64,000 nucleotides of DNA from NCBI GenBank assembly GCA_020199775.1, contig JAIVJZ010000008.1, positions 29,343 through 93,342 of the forward strand, written 5' to 3'. Under the pieces are notes generated by a model, which did no database searches, was not told the DNA's origin, and was given only the letters and a program-made list of their open reading frames with translations. A program made the position numbers and the translations under genes. Of the stretch, positions 43,871-53,587 are shown piece after piece. This stretch comes from Acidobacteriota bacterium (lineage in GTDB: Bacteria > Acidobacteriota > Blastocatellia > Pyrinomonadales > Pyrinomonadaceae). Numbering within the stretch: position 1 is the first letter of the stretch; each line of letters opens with the position of its first letter.

Positions 43871-45388
43871 ATGCCGAGTAAGCAAACTCTGACCGATTAC
43901 GATCCCGTCATGCCTGTGCGCGGCGCGCGCGGCGGCGCGGGCGACGAACGGGCGGAGGACATCTGGCCGGTGAGGGGCGCGAAGGCGTTCGACGCGGGCG
44001 CGGAACCCTCCGCCGCGGACGGGAAAGAATCAGAGTCGCAGACCCGGACGACGGCGACGCCCGCCAAAGTTCCGAAACTCAAGCGCGGGCATGCGCTCTC
44101 TTACCTCGGGCTGTTTCTCTTCACCGCGGTTCTCTACTTTCGCCCTTACGAACTCATCCCCTCACTGGCGGGCGTCACTTCGATGGCCTTCTGGCTGGCA
44201 GTCCCGACGATCCTCGTGTTTGTGGTTTCGCAGTTTGCCCTCGAAGGCAATCTGACGGCGCGGACGCGCGAGGTTCATCTGGCGTTGTTGCTGCTGCTGG
44301 CGGGGCTGCTCTCGATGCCGTTCGCCATCGCGCCCGGCGAAGCATGGGACGAGTTCAACCACGCCTTCTGGAAGGCCGTGATGATGTTCATCATCATCGT
44401 GAACGTGGTGCGCACGGAGAGGCGTCTGAAGGGGATGGTTTTTCTGGGGCTGGCGGTCGGCTGCATGTTGAGCGTGGGCGCGATCAACGACTACCGCGCG
44501 GGTCGTTTCGTGATTCACGGCCAGCGGGTGGCGGGCGTGGTCGGCGGGATGTTCGGCAACCCCAACGATCTCGCGCTTCACCTCGTGACGATGATCCCGC
44601 TCGCCTTCGGGCTGTTTCTACACACGCGCCGCCTGCTCGTCAAGCCGCTCTATATCGCGTGCATGTTGCTGATGTTGGGCGGCGTGATCGCCACGTTCTC
44701 GCGCGGCGGCTTTTTGGGATTGATCGGCGCGGGGACGGTGCTGGCGTGGAAGATGGGGCGGCGCAATCGCGCTCTGGTGATCGTGCTGCTCGTCGGGTTG
44801 CTCGTCGCCTTCTTCGTGCTCGCGCCGGGAGAGTACGCCAGTCGCCTCAGTTCCATCACGACCGCCGTTGACGCGTCGAGCCATTCGCGGCGCGCGCTGC
44901 TCTTCCGCTCAATCCTGGTGGCGCTGCGTCATCCACTGCTCGGCATCGGGATGGGCAACTTCCACATCGTCGGCATCGGCGAGGCCGTCAGTCATAACGC
45001 CTACACGCAGGTCGCCGCGGAGATGGGGATGGCGGCAATGATCATCTACATCATGTTCATGGTCGTGCCGTACCGGCGGCTGCGCCTGATCGAGCGCGAG
45101 ACCTACGAAGCGCGCCGCACGTCGCGCATCTATTACCTGTCGGTCGCCATGCAGGCGAGTCTCGTCGCCTACATGATCAGCAGCTTCTTCGGCTCCGTGG
45201 CCTACCAGTATTACGTCTACTATCTGGTCGGCTACGCGGTCGCGCTCCGGCGCATCTACGAAGCGCAAACGGGCAGGGAAGTGACGCCGCCCCCGAAGCA
45301 GTCCCGGCGTTTCGACGAGAGCGAGCGACGCGCCGGAAACTCTAAGGAGTTCCCCGAACTGGACAGCCCGGCGGCCATGAGAATATGA
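43871..45388 (+). CDS. O-antigen polymerase/ligase-like membrane protein
   Basis: 505 residues from ATG 43871 (an in-frame ATG at 43847 is less protein-like). After a ~70-residue polar N-terminus come ten or more membrane segments. GMFGNPNDLALHLVTMIPLAFG, ATFSRGGFLGLIG, RHPLLGIGMGNF and VSHNAYTQVAAEMGM are the Wzy/WaaL-type loops; the histidine in SHNAYTQ matches the family's catalytic loop. A distinct paralogue of the ligase at 37.1 kb, so one may polymerise and the other ligate. The stop overlaps the next start as ATGA. Confidence 0.9.
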   Translation: MPSKQTLTDYDPVMPVRGARGGAGDERAEDIWPVRGAKAFDAGAEPSAADGKESESQTRTTATPAKVPKLKRGHALSYLGLFLFTAVLYFRPYELIPSLAGVTSMAFWLAVPTILVFVVSQFALEGNLTARTREVHLALLLLLAGLLSMPFAIAPGEAWDEFNHAFWKAVMMFIIIVNVVRTERRLKGMVFLGLAVGCMLSVGAINDYRAGRFVIHGQRVAGVVGGMFGNPNDLALHLVTMIPLAFGLFLHTRRLLVKPLYIACMLLMLGGVIATFSRGGFLGLIGAGTVLAWKMGRRNRALVIVLLVGLLVAFFVLAPGEYASRLSSITTAVDASSHSRRALLFRSILVALRHPLLGIGMGNFHIVGIGEAVSHNAYTQVAAEMGMAAMIIYIMFMVVPYRRLRLIERETYEARRTSRIYYLSVAMQASLVAYMISSFFGSVAYQYYVYYLVGYAVALRRIYEAQTGREVTPPPKQSRRFDESERRAGNSKEFPELDSPAAMRI

Positions 45389-46515
45389 GCTTACGCGCCG
45401 CGCCGAACGAACCACACGAACCGTCACCGGCCATGTTTGAAGATCAACCAGTCGTGAACAACGGGAGCAGTCGCATCGGCGGCGGCGGCGGCGGCCGTGC
45501 GCCCCTCGATGCGGCGGGCGACCCGCCCTTCGTCTCGGTCGTGATCCCCTGCTTCAACGAGGAACGCTACATCGTCAAAGTGTTGGAGCGTCTCTGCGGG
45601 CAGTACGCCCCGGCGCGCTCCGAGATCATCGTCGTGGACGGTCGTTCGACGGACGCGACGCGCGAGCGGGTAGCGGAGTTTACGCGCACTTACCCGAACG
45701 TGCGCGTGCGGCTGCTGGACAACCCGGCGCGAAACATCCCGGCGGGCGTCAACCTCGGCATCAACGACGCGCGCGGCGAGATCATCGTGAGGATGGACGC
45801 GCACTCGATCCCTTCTTCAAACTACGTGCGCCGTTGCGTCGAACAACTCGGCGGGGCGGAAGTCGTCGGGATGCCGTGGCGCATCCGGCCGGGGGCCGAG
45901 ACGCCCGCCGGCCGCGCCATCGCGCTCGCGGTCGCGCACCCCTTCGGCATCGGCGACGCGAAGTACCGCATGCCGGACGGCGCGCCGACGGAGTTCGTCG
46001 ATACCGTGCCGTTCGGCGTGTTTCGCAAGAGCCTGTGGGCTGATGTCGGCGGCTTCAACGAAGAGTTGCTGGCGAACGAAGACTACGACTTTCACTACCG
46101 CATCAGGCAGCGCGGCGGGCGCATCCTGCTCGACACCTCCGGGCATTCGGTCTATTTCGCCCGTCCGACGATCAAAGAACTGGCGCGGCAGTATTTTCGC
46201 TACGGCACTTGGAAGGCGCAGATGTTGAAGTTGCACCCGCGCTCTCTGCGCTGGAGGCATCTGGTCGCGCCCGCGTTCGTCGCGTCGGCGCTGGCGACGG
46301 CGGCGGCGGGGTTCTGGTGGCGCCCCGCGTGGCTCGCCTTGCTCGGCGTCGTCCTGCCCTACGCGCTGCTCTCGCTGTACTGCGCGTTCCGGCTGGCGCG
46401 GCGCGCGCGCGAAATGAGGTTGATGCCCATCATCTCTTTCGTCTTTCTGGTGATTCATACGACGTGGGGGAGCAGTTTTCTGCTCGGCCTGCTGCGCGCA
46501 CCGCGCCGACAATAA
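45385..46515 (+). CDS. Membrane-associated GT2-family glycosyltransferase
   Basis: 376 residues beginning within the previous stop (ATGA). VSVVIPCFNEERYIVKVLERL, VDGRSTDATRERV and NIPAGVNLGINDA define the GT-A domain; VRMDAHSIPSSNYV has D-x-H in place of D-x-D, typical of the succinoglycan ExoA branch. NEDYDFHYRIRQRGG is the catalytic-acid region. Two or three hydrophobic segments near the C-terminus (LVAPAFVASALATAAAGFWW, FVFLVIHTTWGSSFLLGLL) anchor it. Closest in look to ExoA-like glucosyltransferases. Confidence 0.9.
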   Translation: MSLRAAPNEPHEPSPAMFEDQPVVNNGSSRIGGGGGGRAPLDAAGDPPFVSVVIPCFNEERYIVKVLERLCGQYAPARSEIIVVDGRSTDATRERVAEFTRTYPNVRVRLLDNPARNIPAGVNLGINDARGEIIVRMDAHSIPSSNYVRRCVEQLGGAEVVGMPWRIRPGAETPAGRAIALAVAHPFGIGDAKYRMPDGAPTEFVDTVPFGVFRKSLWADVGGFNEELLANEDYDFHYRIRQRGGRILLDTSGHSVYFARPTIKELARQYFRYGTWKAQMLKLHPRSLRWRHLVAPAFVASALATAAAGFWWRPAWLALLGVVLPYALLSLYCAFRLARRAREMRLMPIISFVFLVIHTTWGSSFLLGLLRAPRRQ

Positions 46516-46527
46516 CGAGGACTGGAA

Positions 46528-47508
46528 TTGAGGATGAACTGGCGACGCAAAGCACAAATCCAGAAGGCCATCGCAGCCCTGCCGCTCTCGAACGAGATTT
46601 ACTACGCGATCCAGCGTTACGCCGGGAGCTTGCGCAAAGGCCGCGCCAACCCGCTCGACTGGTATCAGGCGGGGCGGCAGATGGCCGAGTGGATCAGGGA
46701 GGCCGGGCGCGAAGTCGAGGGCCTGCGCTTTCTGGAAGTCGGGACGGGGCGCAACGTGAATCTGCCGACGGCTCTGTGGCTGTGCGGCGCGGCGCAGGTG
46801 GTGACGGTCGATCTCAATCCTTACCTCTCGGGCGCGCTGGTGTTCGAGTCGAACGAGTACGCGCGGCGGCACGAGGCGGAGGTCTTGCGGTCGTTCGGCG
46901 CGGAGGCGGAGCGGCCGCTGTTCCGCGAGCGGCTCGCGCAACTCTTCGACTTCCGGGGGAACCTCGACGGCCTCCTGAAACTGATGAACGTCGAATACCT
47001 GCCGCGCGCCGACGCGTCTCTCCTCCCGCTCGACGCCCGGACGATTGACGCTCACGTCTCCTACGCCGTCTTCGAGCACATCCCGGCCGACGTTCTCGCA
47101 CGGATTCTGGCCGAGGCGCAACGCGTCCTCAAGCCGGACGGGCTGCTCCTGCACGTCGTCGATCCGTCCGATCACTTCTCGCACGACGACGATTCCATCA
47201 CGGCCATCAACTTCTTGCAGTTCAGCGAGGGCGATTGGAAGAAGTGGGCGGGCAATAAGTTTATGTATCACAACCGGCTGCGCGCGTTTGAATACTTGCG
47301 GTTGTTCGACGAGGCCGGGGCGCGTCTGCTGCGGCGCGCCGAAACGCTCGACGAGCCGTCTCTCGGCGCGCTCCGAGACGGCTTCCCGCTGCACAGTCAA
47401 TTTCAACACATCCGGCCGGAAGAGTTGGCCGTCAGAAGTCTCACCGTGCTCGGGACGTTCTCCCCCGGTTCGCCCGAAGGCGAAGGGCAGACGCGAACAA
47501 CAAGGTAG
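46528..47508 (+). CDS. Class I SAM-dependent methyltransferase
   Basis: 326 residues from TTG 46528 (GAGG seven bases upstream; ATG 46534 also possible). GLRFLEVGTGRNVNLPTAL is motif I, VVTVDLNPYLSG beta-2, VSYAVFEHIPADVLARILAEA the post-motif helix and LKPDGLLLHVVDPSDHFSH motif III with a long insert. Found in EPS clusters next to GT2 genes; the acceptor is probably a sugar of the repeat unit. Spaced 12 bp from the previous gene and 6 bp from the next, so co-transcribed. Confidence 0.87.
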   Translation: MRMNWRRKAQIQKAIAALPLSNEIYYAIQRYAGSLRKGRANPLDWYQAGRQMAEWIREAGREVEGLRFLEVGTGRNVNLPTALWLCGAAQVVTVDLNPYLSGALVFESNEYARRHEAEVLRSFGAEAERPLFRERLAQLFDFRGNLDGLLKLMNVEYLPRADASLLPLDARTIDAHVSYAVFEHIPADVLARILAEAQRVLKPDGLLLHVVDPSDHFSHDDDSITAINFLQFSEGDWKKWAGNKFMYHNRLRAFEYLRLFDEAGARLLRRAETLDEPSLGALRDGFPLHSQFQHIRPEELAVRSLTVLGTFSPGSPEGEGQTRTTR

Positions 47509-47514
47509 CGACAG

Positions 47515-48534
47515 ATGCAATCGACGCAGACGACCAACAATTCGACGATGACGACGGCGGCGGCGACGACCGCCACGCCCGCCGTCAGCATCGTCGTGCC
47601 CGCCTACAATGTCAGCCGGTACATCGCGGAGACGCTCGATTCCGTCTTCGCGCAGACCTTCACCGATTACGAGATCATCGTGGTGAACGACGGCGCGCCC
47701 GACACGGAAGAACTTGAGCGGGTGCTGGAGCCTTACCGGGAGCGGATCATTTATCTCAAGCAGGAGAATCGCGGCCTGAGCGGCGCGCGCAACACCGGCA
47801 TCCGTGCGGCGCGCGCCCCGCTCATCAGCCTGCTCGACGGCGATGACACGTGGGAGCCGGAGTTCCTGTCGGTGATGCTCGACGAACTGCGCCGCGATTC
47901 TTCCGTCGGCATGCTCTATTGTGACGGGCTCTACTTCGGTGACACTTGGGAGGCCGGGCACACCTTCACGGAGTTCAACCCTTCGACGGGCGAGGTCACG
48001 TTCGGACGCTTGCTGGCACAGGAGTGCAACGTGCTGGCCTCTTCGGTCGTCGCGCGGCGCGAGTTGTTGCTGCGCGCCGGGTTGTTCGACGAACGCTTGC
48101 GCAGCTCCGAGGACTTCGATATGTGGCTGCGGATACTCAAGGCGGGCGGGCGCGTCGCCTACCTCCGGCGGCCGCTCATCCGTTACCGCCGCCACGGCGC
48201 GAGCCTGTCGGCCGATCCCGTCTGGATGTGCAAACACATCCTGAGAGTGTTGGAGAAGGCGGAGCAGACGCTCGCCCTCACCGACGCGGAAGCCGTGGTG
48301 TTGCGACGCCAGCGGCGACGCTACGAAGGCGAGTTGCATTTCAACGAAGGGAAGCGCGCCTTCTTCGCGGGCGACCCGGAGAAGGCCGTCGCCAGCCTGT
48401 CGAAAGCCAACGCTCTGTTGCCGAGCCGCAAGCTCGCCGTCGCGCTCTGGCTCCTGCGTCTCGCGCCCGGCGTGCTGCTGCGCGCCTACAACCTGCGCGA
48501 CCGCTTTTACTTTCGCGCCGACACCAAATTTTAG
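47515..48534 (+). CDS. GT2-family glycosyltransferase
   Basis: 339 residues after a Thr/Ala-rich N-terminus (TTAAATTATPA). VSIVVPAYNVSRYIAETLDSV, VNDGAPDTEEL, RGLSGARNTGIRAA and the metal-site LLDGDDTWEPEF show an inverting GT-A enzyme; SSEDFDMWLRILKAGG is the acid/base region. The C-terminal ~100 residues are helical and end basic. It is close in layout to the GT2 at 12.65 kb. Confidence 0.92.
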   Translation: MQSTQTTNNSTMTTAAATTATPAVSIVVPAYNVSRYIAETLDSVFAQTFTDYEIIVVNDGAPDTEELERVLEPYRERIIYLKQENRGLSGARNTGIRAARAPLISLLDGDDTWEPEFLSVMLDELRRDSSVGMLYCDGLYFGDTWEAGHTFTEFNPSTGEVTFGRLLAQECNVLASSVVARRELLLRAGLFDERLRSSEDFDMWLRILKAGGRVAYLRRPLIRYRRHGASLSADPVWMCKHILRVLEKAEQTLALTDAEAVVLRRQRRRYEGELHFNEGKRAFFAGDPEKAVASLSKANALLPSRKLAVALWLLRLAPGVLLRAYNLRDRFYFRADTKF

Positions 48535-48587
48535 CGCGACCGGCGTGCCGCGCCCGAAGCAAGACGCCCGGCCGGGACACATCATAC

Positions 48588-48613
48588 TTGGAAAGCTCTC
48601 CGGCTGTTATGAT
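48588..48613 (+). promoter_or_regulatory. Weak candidate promoter before the flippase gene
   Basis: TTGGAA at 48588-48593 and TATGAT at 48608-48613 resemble -35 and -10 hexamers, but the 14-bp spacing is short. The 107-bp gap is one of the larger ones in this part of the cluster, which is the main reason to consider it. Confidence 0.22.
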
Positions 48614-48641
48614 ATGAAGGGGCAGAAAGGTCGTTTAAGCT

Positions 48642-50180
48642 GTGGCTGAAGTTTTACGCAAAGAAATTTCGCTGACGACGCGCGCGGCCTGGATCGTGTT
48701 CGCGCGCACGCTGGCGTTCATCTTGAGCTTCGCCCTGCCGCTGCTGCTCGTGCGCCGGCTCGACCAGACCGCCTTCGGACTCTACAAACAGGTTTTCCTG
48801 ATCGTCGGCACGGCCGTCAACGTCCTCCCGCTCGGCTTCCACATGAGCGCGTTCTACTTCCTGCCGCGCGAAACGGAGCGGCGCGGCGCAGTGGTCTTCA
48901 ACATCCTGCTCTTCCACCTCGTGGTCGGCGGCGCGGCCTGCCTCGCTTTCGTCCTGCGCCCCGGCCTCATCAGTTGGCTCTTCCCCGGATCGAGCGAACT
49001 GGCCGCGTACGCGCCCGCGCTCGGGCTGCTGCTGTTGCTGTGGGTCGTCTCTTCGTTTCTGGAAGGCATCGCGATGGCGAATCAGGATACGAAGACGGCG
49101 ATGCTCTTCATCGTCTCGATGCAACTGGCGCGCACGCTGCTCCTGCTGCTGGCCGCGCTCACCTTCGCCTCCGTCCCGTCGCTCATCTACGCGGCGATCA
49201 TACAGGGGGCGTTGCAGACGATTGTCCTCGTCGTCTACCTGAGCTTGCGCTTCGAAGGGTTCGGGCGAAGCCTCGACCCGTCGCTGATGCGCGCGCAGTT
49301 AGCTTACGCGCTGCCGCTCGGCGCGGCGGGTTTTCTCTACACGATGCAGATGGACTTGCACAACTATTTCGTGTCCAACCGCTTCGACGCCGCCGCCTTC
49401 GCCATCTACGCCATCGGTTGCTTCAACCTGCCGCTCATCCACATCCTCAGCGATTCGGTCGGCTCGGTGATGATCCCGCGCGTAGCCGAGTTGCAGCACC
49501 GGGGCGAGCGGCGCGAGATCGTCGTGCTCATCTCGCGCATGATGCGCAAACTCGCCGCCGCCTATTTCGCCATCTACGCCTTCCTCATCGTGATGGGGCG
49601 CGAATTCATCATCGTGCTGTTTCGCGCGCAGTATCTGGCGAGCTGGCCTGTCTTCGCGATCAACCTCGCGATGATCCCGCTCGGCATCATCGCGACGGCC
49701 TACGACCCTGTGATCCGCGCCTACCCGGAGCAGCGTTTCTTTGTGCTGCGCGTGCGCGCCGCGCTGCTCGGCGCGTTGTCGGTTGTGCTCTGGCTCTGGA
49801 CTGAACGGATCGGGCTGGTCGGCGTCATCTCTTGCGTCGTGGTGACGAACCTCGTCGAGCGCGCCGTCGTCGCCGTCAGGTGCGGGAAAGTTTTAGGGGC
49901 GACGCGCCGGGAGATTCCCTTATTTAAGGACGTGGGGAAACTGGCCTGCGCCGCGCTGTGTGCGGCTCTCGCCACGGCGTTCCTGCGTCCGTTCGTCGTC
50001 GAAGCCATGCCGCCGTTCTTCGCGCTCGCCGTCTGCGGCGTGTGGTTCACGTTGATCTATCTCGGGGCGATCCTGTTGCTCGGAATCGTATCGCCCGACG
50101 AGCGCGACGGCGTCGCCCGCGCGCTACTCTATCTCCAACGCCGCACGCATTGGCGACGCGCGGAGGGCGACGTGGTGTGA
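48642..50180 (+). CDS. Wzx-type polysaccharide flippase (MOP superfamily)
   Basis: 512 residues, GTG start, about 12-14 membrane segments. WIVFARTLAFILSFALPLLLV and YKQVFLIVGTAVNVLPLGF begin the first repeat; a middle FLYTMQMDLHNYFVSNRF and DSVGSVMIPRVAEL are typical MOP loops. It would flip the undecaprenyl-diphosphate-linked repeat unit across the inner membrane. This conflicts with an ABC-only export model suggested by the Wzt gene at the window's start and supports a Wzx/Wzy route for at least one polymer. Confidence 0.92.
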   Translation: MAEVLRKEISLTTRAAWIVFARTLAFILSFALPLLLVRRLDQTAFGLYKQVFLIVGTAVNVLPLGFHMSAFYFLPRETERRGAVVFNILLFHLVVGGAACLAFVLRPGLISWLFPGSSELAAYAPALGLLLLLWVVSSFLEGIAMANQDTKTAMLFIVSMQLARTLLLLLAALTFASVPSLIYAAIIQGALQTIVLVVYLSLRFEGFGRSLDPSLMRAQLAYALPLGAAGFLYTMQMDLHNYFVSNRFDAAAFAIYAIGCFNLPLIHILSDSVGSVMIPRVAELQHRGERREIVVLISRMMRKLAAAYFAIYAFLIVMGREFIIVLFRAQYLASWPVFAINLAMIPLGIIATAYDPVIRAYPEQRFFVLRVRAALLGALSVVLWLWTERIGLVGVISCVVVTNLVERAVVAVRCGKVLGATRREIPLFKDVGKLACAALCAALATAFLRPFVVEAMPPFFALAVCGVWFTLIYLGAILLLGIVSPDERDGVARALLYLQRRTHWRRAEGDVV

Positions 50181-50283
50181 GAATCGAACGCCCCTCGCTG
50201 GATTGCCGCCCGCCTTGAGCGCGGGGCGGGACACGGGGCGCAAAAGCACGGGCTAACTTTGAGGACGGAAGAGGGCTTCAGAT

Positions 50284-52236
50284 ATGTGCGGCATTGCCGG
50301 ATTCATTGAGACTAACAGAATGCGCGAGGACGACCCGGCGCGCGTGCTCGACCGGATGTGCCGCGTCATCCGTCATCGCGGGCCGGACGATCAGGGCACG
50401 CTGGTCGAGGGCGGCGTCGCGCTCGGCATGCGTCGCCTGTCGATCATCGATCTGGCCGGGGGCAGCCAACCCATGTCCGGCTGCGACGACGCGGTGACGA
50501 TTGTCTTCAACGGCGAAATCTACAACCACCGCGAGTTGCAACGCGAACTCGAAGCCCGCGGCCACCGCTTCCGGACGCGCTCCGACACCGAAGCCATCCT
50601 CCACGCCTACGAGGAATACGGCGCGGAGTGCGTCGAACATCTGCGCGGCATGTTCACCTTCGCCATCTGGGACGCGCGCGAGCGCAAACTTTTTCTGGCG
50701 CGCGACCGCGTCGGTAAAAAGCCGCTCTACTACGCGCTGACCACGCGCGGCACGCTCGTCTTCGGCTCCGAGTTGAAGTCGCTGCTGGAACACCCGGAGA
50801 CGGGGCGCGAGGTCAACCCGCAGGCCGTGGACGCCTACCTCACGTTCGGCTACGTGCCCGACCCGCTGTGCATCCTGCAAGGCATCAACAAGCTGCCGCC
50901 GGGGCATCACCTGACTTACCATCCGGGCGGGCGCGTCGCGCTGACGCAATACTGGGACTTCCCCTTCGAGACACACGGCGAGCCGGTGCCCCCGCGCCCC
51001 GAAGAAGAGTACGTCGAAGAACTTCGCGCGCTGCTCGACGAGGCCGTGCGCGTGCGCCTGATGTCGGACGTGCCGCTCGGCGCGTTCCTCTCCGGCGGCG
51101 TCGATTCGAGCGTGGTGGTCGGCCTCATGGCGCGGCACACGGGGCGACCCGTGAAGACCTTCTCCATCGGCTTCCACGAAGACAGCTACAACGAACTCAA
51201 ATACGCGCGCGTCGCCGCCAAACATTTCGCCACCGAACATCACGAGTTCATCGTCACGCCCGACATCTGCCACGTCGCCGACGAGTTGGCGTGGCACTTC
51301 GACGAGCCTTTCGCCGATTCGTCGGCCGTGCCGACCTATATGGTCTCGAAGCTGGCGCGCGAGCACGTCACGGTCGCGCTCACGGGCGACGGCGGCGACG
51401 AACTGTTTGCCGGTTACACGCGCTACGCCGTCGAGCGGCGACGACAGGCGTTCACGCGCCTCCCGCGCGCGGTGCGCCGGAACGTGTTGGGGGCTGTCAG
51501 TCGCCGCCTGCCGCACGGCGCGTGGGGGCGCAACTACCTGCACAACGTCTCGCTCGACCCGGCCGAGCGTTTCCTCGACAGCGTCTCGGTCTTCACCGCG
51601 CTCAACAAGCTCTCGCTCTACACCGGGGACTTCAGCCGCCAGTTGAACGGCGAGGGGTTGGGCGCGGCGCGCTTCCGTTTTTACGCCGGGCGCGTGCGCG
51701 ACGCCGACCCGCTCGACGCGCTGCTCTACCTCGACAGCAAAACTTATCTGCCCGGCGACATCCTCACCAAAGTCGACCGCATGAGCATGGCCGTCTCGCT
51801 CGAAGCGCGCGCCCCCCTGCTCGATCACAAGTTGATCGAATACGTGACGCGCCTGCCCGCTTCGCTCAAGATGCGTGGCTTGGAAGGGAAGTATATTTTC
51901 AAGCGCGCCGTCGCGGACTTCGTGCCCGCCGAAATTCTGCAACGTCCCAAGCAGGGCTTCGGCGTCCCCGTCGACCGCTGGATTAACGAGCAGTTGCGCG
52001 GGCGCATCCGTGAAACCCTCACCGAGAGCAGCGTGCGCCAGCGCGGCTACGTCGAGGCGCGCTACGTCAACGAGTTGCTCGACGAACACGAGCGCGGGCG
52101 ACGCGACCACTCCACGCGGCTGTGGTCGCTCTTCATGCTCGAACTGTGGCACCGGGTTTTTATCGACGGCCGGGGGAGCGGCCGCCCGCAAGAAGGCGTG
52201 GAACGTGAGGAATTGCCGGCCGGCATGTGCCGGTGA
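50284..52236 (+). CDS. asnB: Asparagine synthase family amidotransferase 2
   Basis: 650 residues. MCGIAGF exposes Cys2; RHRGPDDQG and FNGEIYNH are the glutaminase site, and FLSGGVDSS (SGGVDSS at ~270) plus FADSSAVPTY and TGDGGDELFAGY are the synthetase ATP and aspartate-like site. Longer than E. coli AsnB, like the amidotransferase versions in EPS and exosortase loci. It follows the flippase and is itself followed by a 23-codon stub of another asnB. The acceptor may be aspartate or a uronic acid; sequence alone does not tell. Confidence 0.93.
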   Translation: MCGIAGFIETNRMREDDPARVLDRMCRVIRHRGPDDQGTLVEGGVALGMRRLSIIDLAGGSQPMSGCDDAVTIVFNGEIYNHRELQRELEARGHRFRTRSDTEAILHAYEEYGAECVEHLRGMFTFAIWDARERKLFLARDRVGKKPLYYALTTRGTLVFGSELKSLLEHPETGREVNPQAVDAYLTFGYVPDPLCILQGINKLPPGHHLTYHPGGRVALTQYWDFPFETHGEPVPPRPEEEYVEELRALLDEAVRVRLMSDVPLGAFLSGGVDSSVVVGLMARHTGRPVKTFSIGFHEDSYNELKYARVAAKHFATEHHEFIVTPDICHVADELAWHFDEPFADSSAVPTYMVSKLAREHVTVALTGDGGDELFAGYTRYAVERRRQAFTRLPRAVRRNVLGAVSRRLPHGAWGRNYLHNVSLDPAERFLDSVSVFTALNKLSLYTGDFSRQLNGEGLGAARFRFYAGRVRDADPLDALLYLDSKTYLPGDILTKVDRMSMAVSLEARAPLLDHKLIEYVTRLPASLKMRGLEGKYIFKRAVADFVPAEILQRPKQGFGVPVDRWINEQLRGRIRETLTESSVRQRGYVEARYVNELLDEHERGRRDHSTRLWSLFMLELWHRVFIDGRGSGRPQEGVEREELPAGMCR

Positions 52237-52285
52237 AGTTGGCGAACGTGATGCGTGTAAATGACGCGACGGGGGAATTAAGACT

Positions 52286-52357
52286 ATGTGTGGAATCACA
52301 GGTGTAGTGGCAGACGGGGGCGGCGGAAATGCCACACAGGGGCCGCAGCGGCGGTGA
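52286..52357 (+). pseudogene. 23-codon stub of a further asparagine synthase
   Basis: ATG then MCGITGVVADGGGG, ending QRR and TGA. MCGITGVV is the invariant start of the asparagine synthase glutaminase domain including Cys2, but nothing of the rest remains. It sits between asparagine synthase 2 and the next GT4, so it looks like the scar of a deleted paralogue or a failed duplication. Alternative: a chance short ORF, which the eight-residue match makes unlikely. Confidence 0.65.
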
Positions 52358-52370
52358 GTGATCAAAGACG

Positions 52371-53582
52371 ATGAAACCGAACGTTCTCTTATTTATAGAC
52401 AGTTTCGCGCAGGGCGGCACGGAGCGTCAGGTGGTGCAGCTGACGCGCCTGCTCGGCGAGAGCGGACGCTACCGGATTCACCTCGCCTGCATCAACCGTG
52501 AGGGCGTGCTGCGCGCCGAGGTGGAGCGGCTCGGTTTCACGGACATCCCCGAATTCCCGCTCACGAGTTTTTACGACCGCAACATGCTCGTGCAACTCCG
52601 CCGCTGCGCCGCGTACCTCCGCGAACGCTCCATCGACATCATCGAGACGCACGACTTCTACACCAACATCTTCGGCATGTTTGCCGCCGCGCTCGCGCGC
52701 ACCAGCGTGCGGATCGCCTCGCGTCGTGAGACGGAAGGCATCAGGGCGCGCGGGCAGCTGTGGGTCGAGCACCGCGCTTACAATCTCGCCCACGCCATCG
52801 TCGCCAACGCCGAAGCGGTGCGGCAGGAGTTGATCCGCGACGGCGTGCCGGGCGGGAAAATTCAGACCATTTATAATGGCATGGACACGACGCGGGTTGC
52901 GCCGCGCCCCGATCTCGAACGCGCGGACGCGCTCGCGCTCGTCGGCCTTCCCCTCGAAGGCGAGAGGCGTTTCGTCTCCGTCGTCGCCAACATGCGGCAC
53001 GCGAAAAAAGATCAGGCGACGTTCCTGCGCGCGGCGCGACTCGTGCGAGAGGCCGTGCCGGAGGCGGCCTTCGTGCTCGCGGGCGAAGGCGAGTTGAAGG
53101 AATCCTTGCGCGAGCAGGCGGCCGCGCTCGGCCTCGCCCCGCACGCCTTCTTCATAGGGCGTTGCGCGCACGTGCCGGAACTGCTTTCGATCTCCGAGGT
53201 CTGCGTTCTGAGTTCGAGCGGCACGGAAGGTTTCTCGAATTCGATCATCGAATACATGGCCGCCGCGCGCCCCGTCGTGGCGACGGACATCGGCGGCGCG
53301 CGCGAGGCGATTGTGGAAGGCGAGACCGGCCACGTCGTCGCGCCGGGCGACGAGCGCGCGATGGCCGAACGCATCATCTCTCTGCTGCGCGCGCCCGAAG
53401 AAGCACGGCGGATGGGCGAGCGCGGGTTGCAGGTGGTCAAAGATAAGTTTTCGTGCGCGGCACAGGTCGAGCGGGTCGAGAGTTTGTATGAGCAATTGCT
53501 CGCGCGCCCGCGCGCCGTGCGGCGTGTGCGCCCGGAGGCGAGCGCGCGCGGCGAAGCGGCGCAGGCCAACGAACGAAATTGA
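52371..53582 (+). CDS. GT4-family glycosyltransferase
   Basis: 403 residues. LFIDSFAQGGTERQVVQL is the GT4 glycine-rich opening, SIDIIETHDFYTNIFGM and RIASRRETEGIR follow, and SSGTEGFSNSIIEYMAAARPVVATD is the E-x7-E donor motif. VSVVANMRHAKKDQATFL begins the donor domain. Its stop overlaps the start region of the next GT4, so the two are coupled. Confidence 0.93.
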   Translation: MKPNVLLFIDSFAQGGTERQVVQLTRLLGESGRYRIHLACINREGVLRAEVERLGFTDIPEFPLTSFYDRNMLVQLRRCAAYLRERSIDIIETHDFYTNIFGMFAAALARTSVRIASRRETEGIRARGQLWVEHRAYNLAHAIVANAEAVRQELIRDGVPGGKIQTIYNGMDTTRVAPRPDLERADALALVGLPLEGERRFVSVVANMRHAKKDQATFLRAARLVREAVPEAAFVLAGEGELKESLREQAAALGLAPHAFFIGRCAHVPELLSISEVCVLSSSGTEGFSNSIIEYMAAARPVVATDIGGAREAIVEGETGHVVAPGDERAMAERIISLLRAPEEARRMGERGLQVVKDKFSCAAQVERVESLYEQLLARPRAVRRVRPEASARGEAAQANERN

Positions 53583-53587
53583 AGGGG

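Noticed and set aside
45817..48585. Very long open frame on the minus strand (about 900 codons), with similar ones opposite each asparagine synthase gene (26.2-28.0, 50.3-52.4 and 57.4-59.4 kb)
   Set aside because: They lie wholly antisense to well-supported genes, have no recognisable domain, and are expected in very GC-rich coding sequence where stop codons are rare on the opposite strand.
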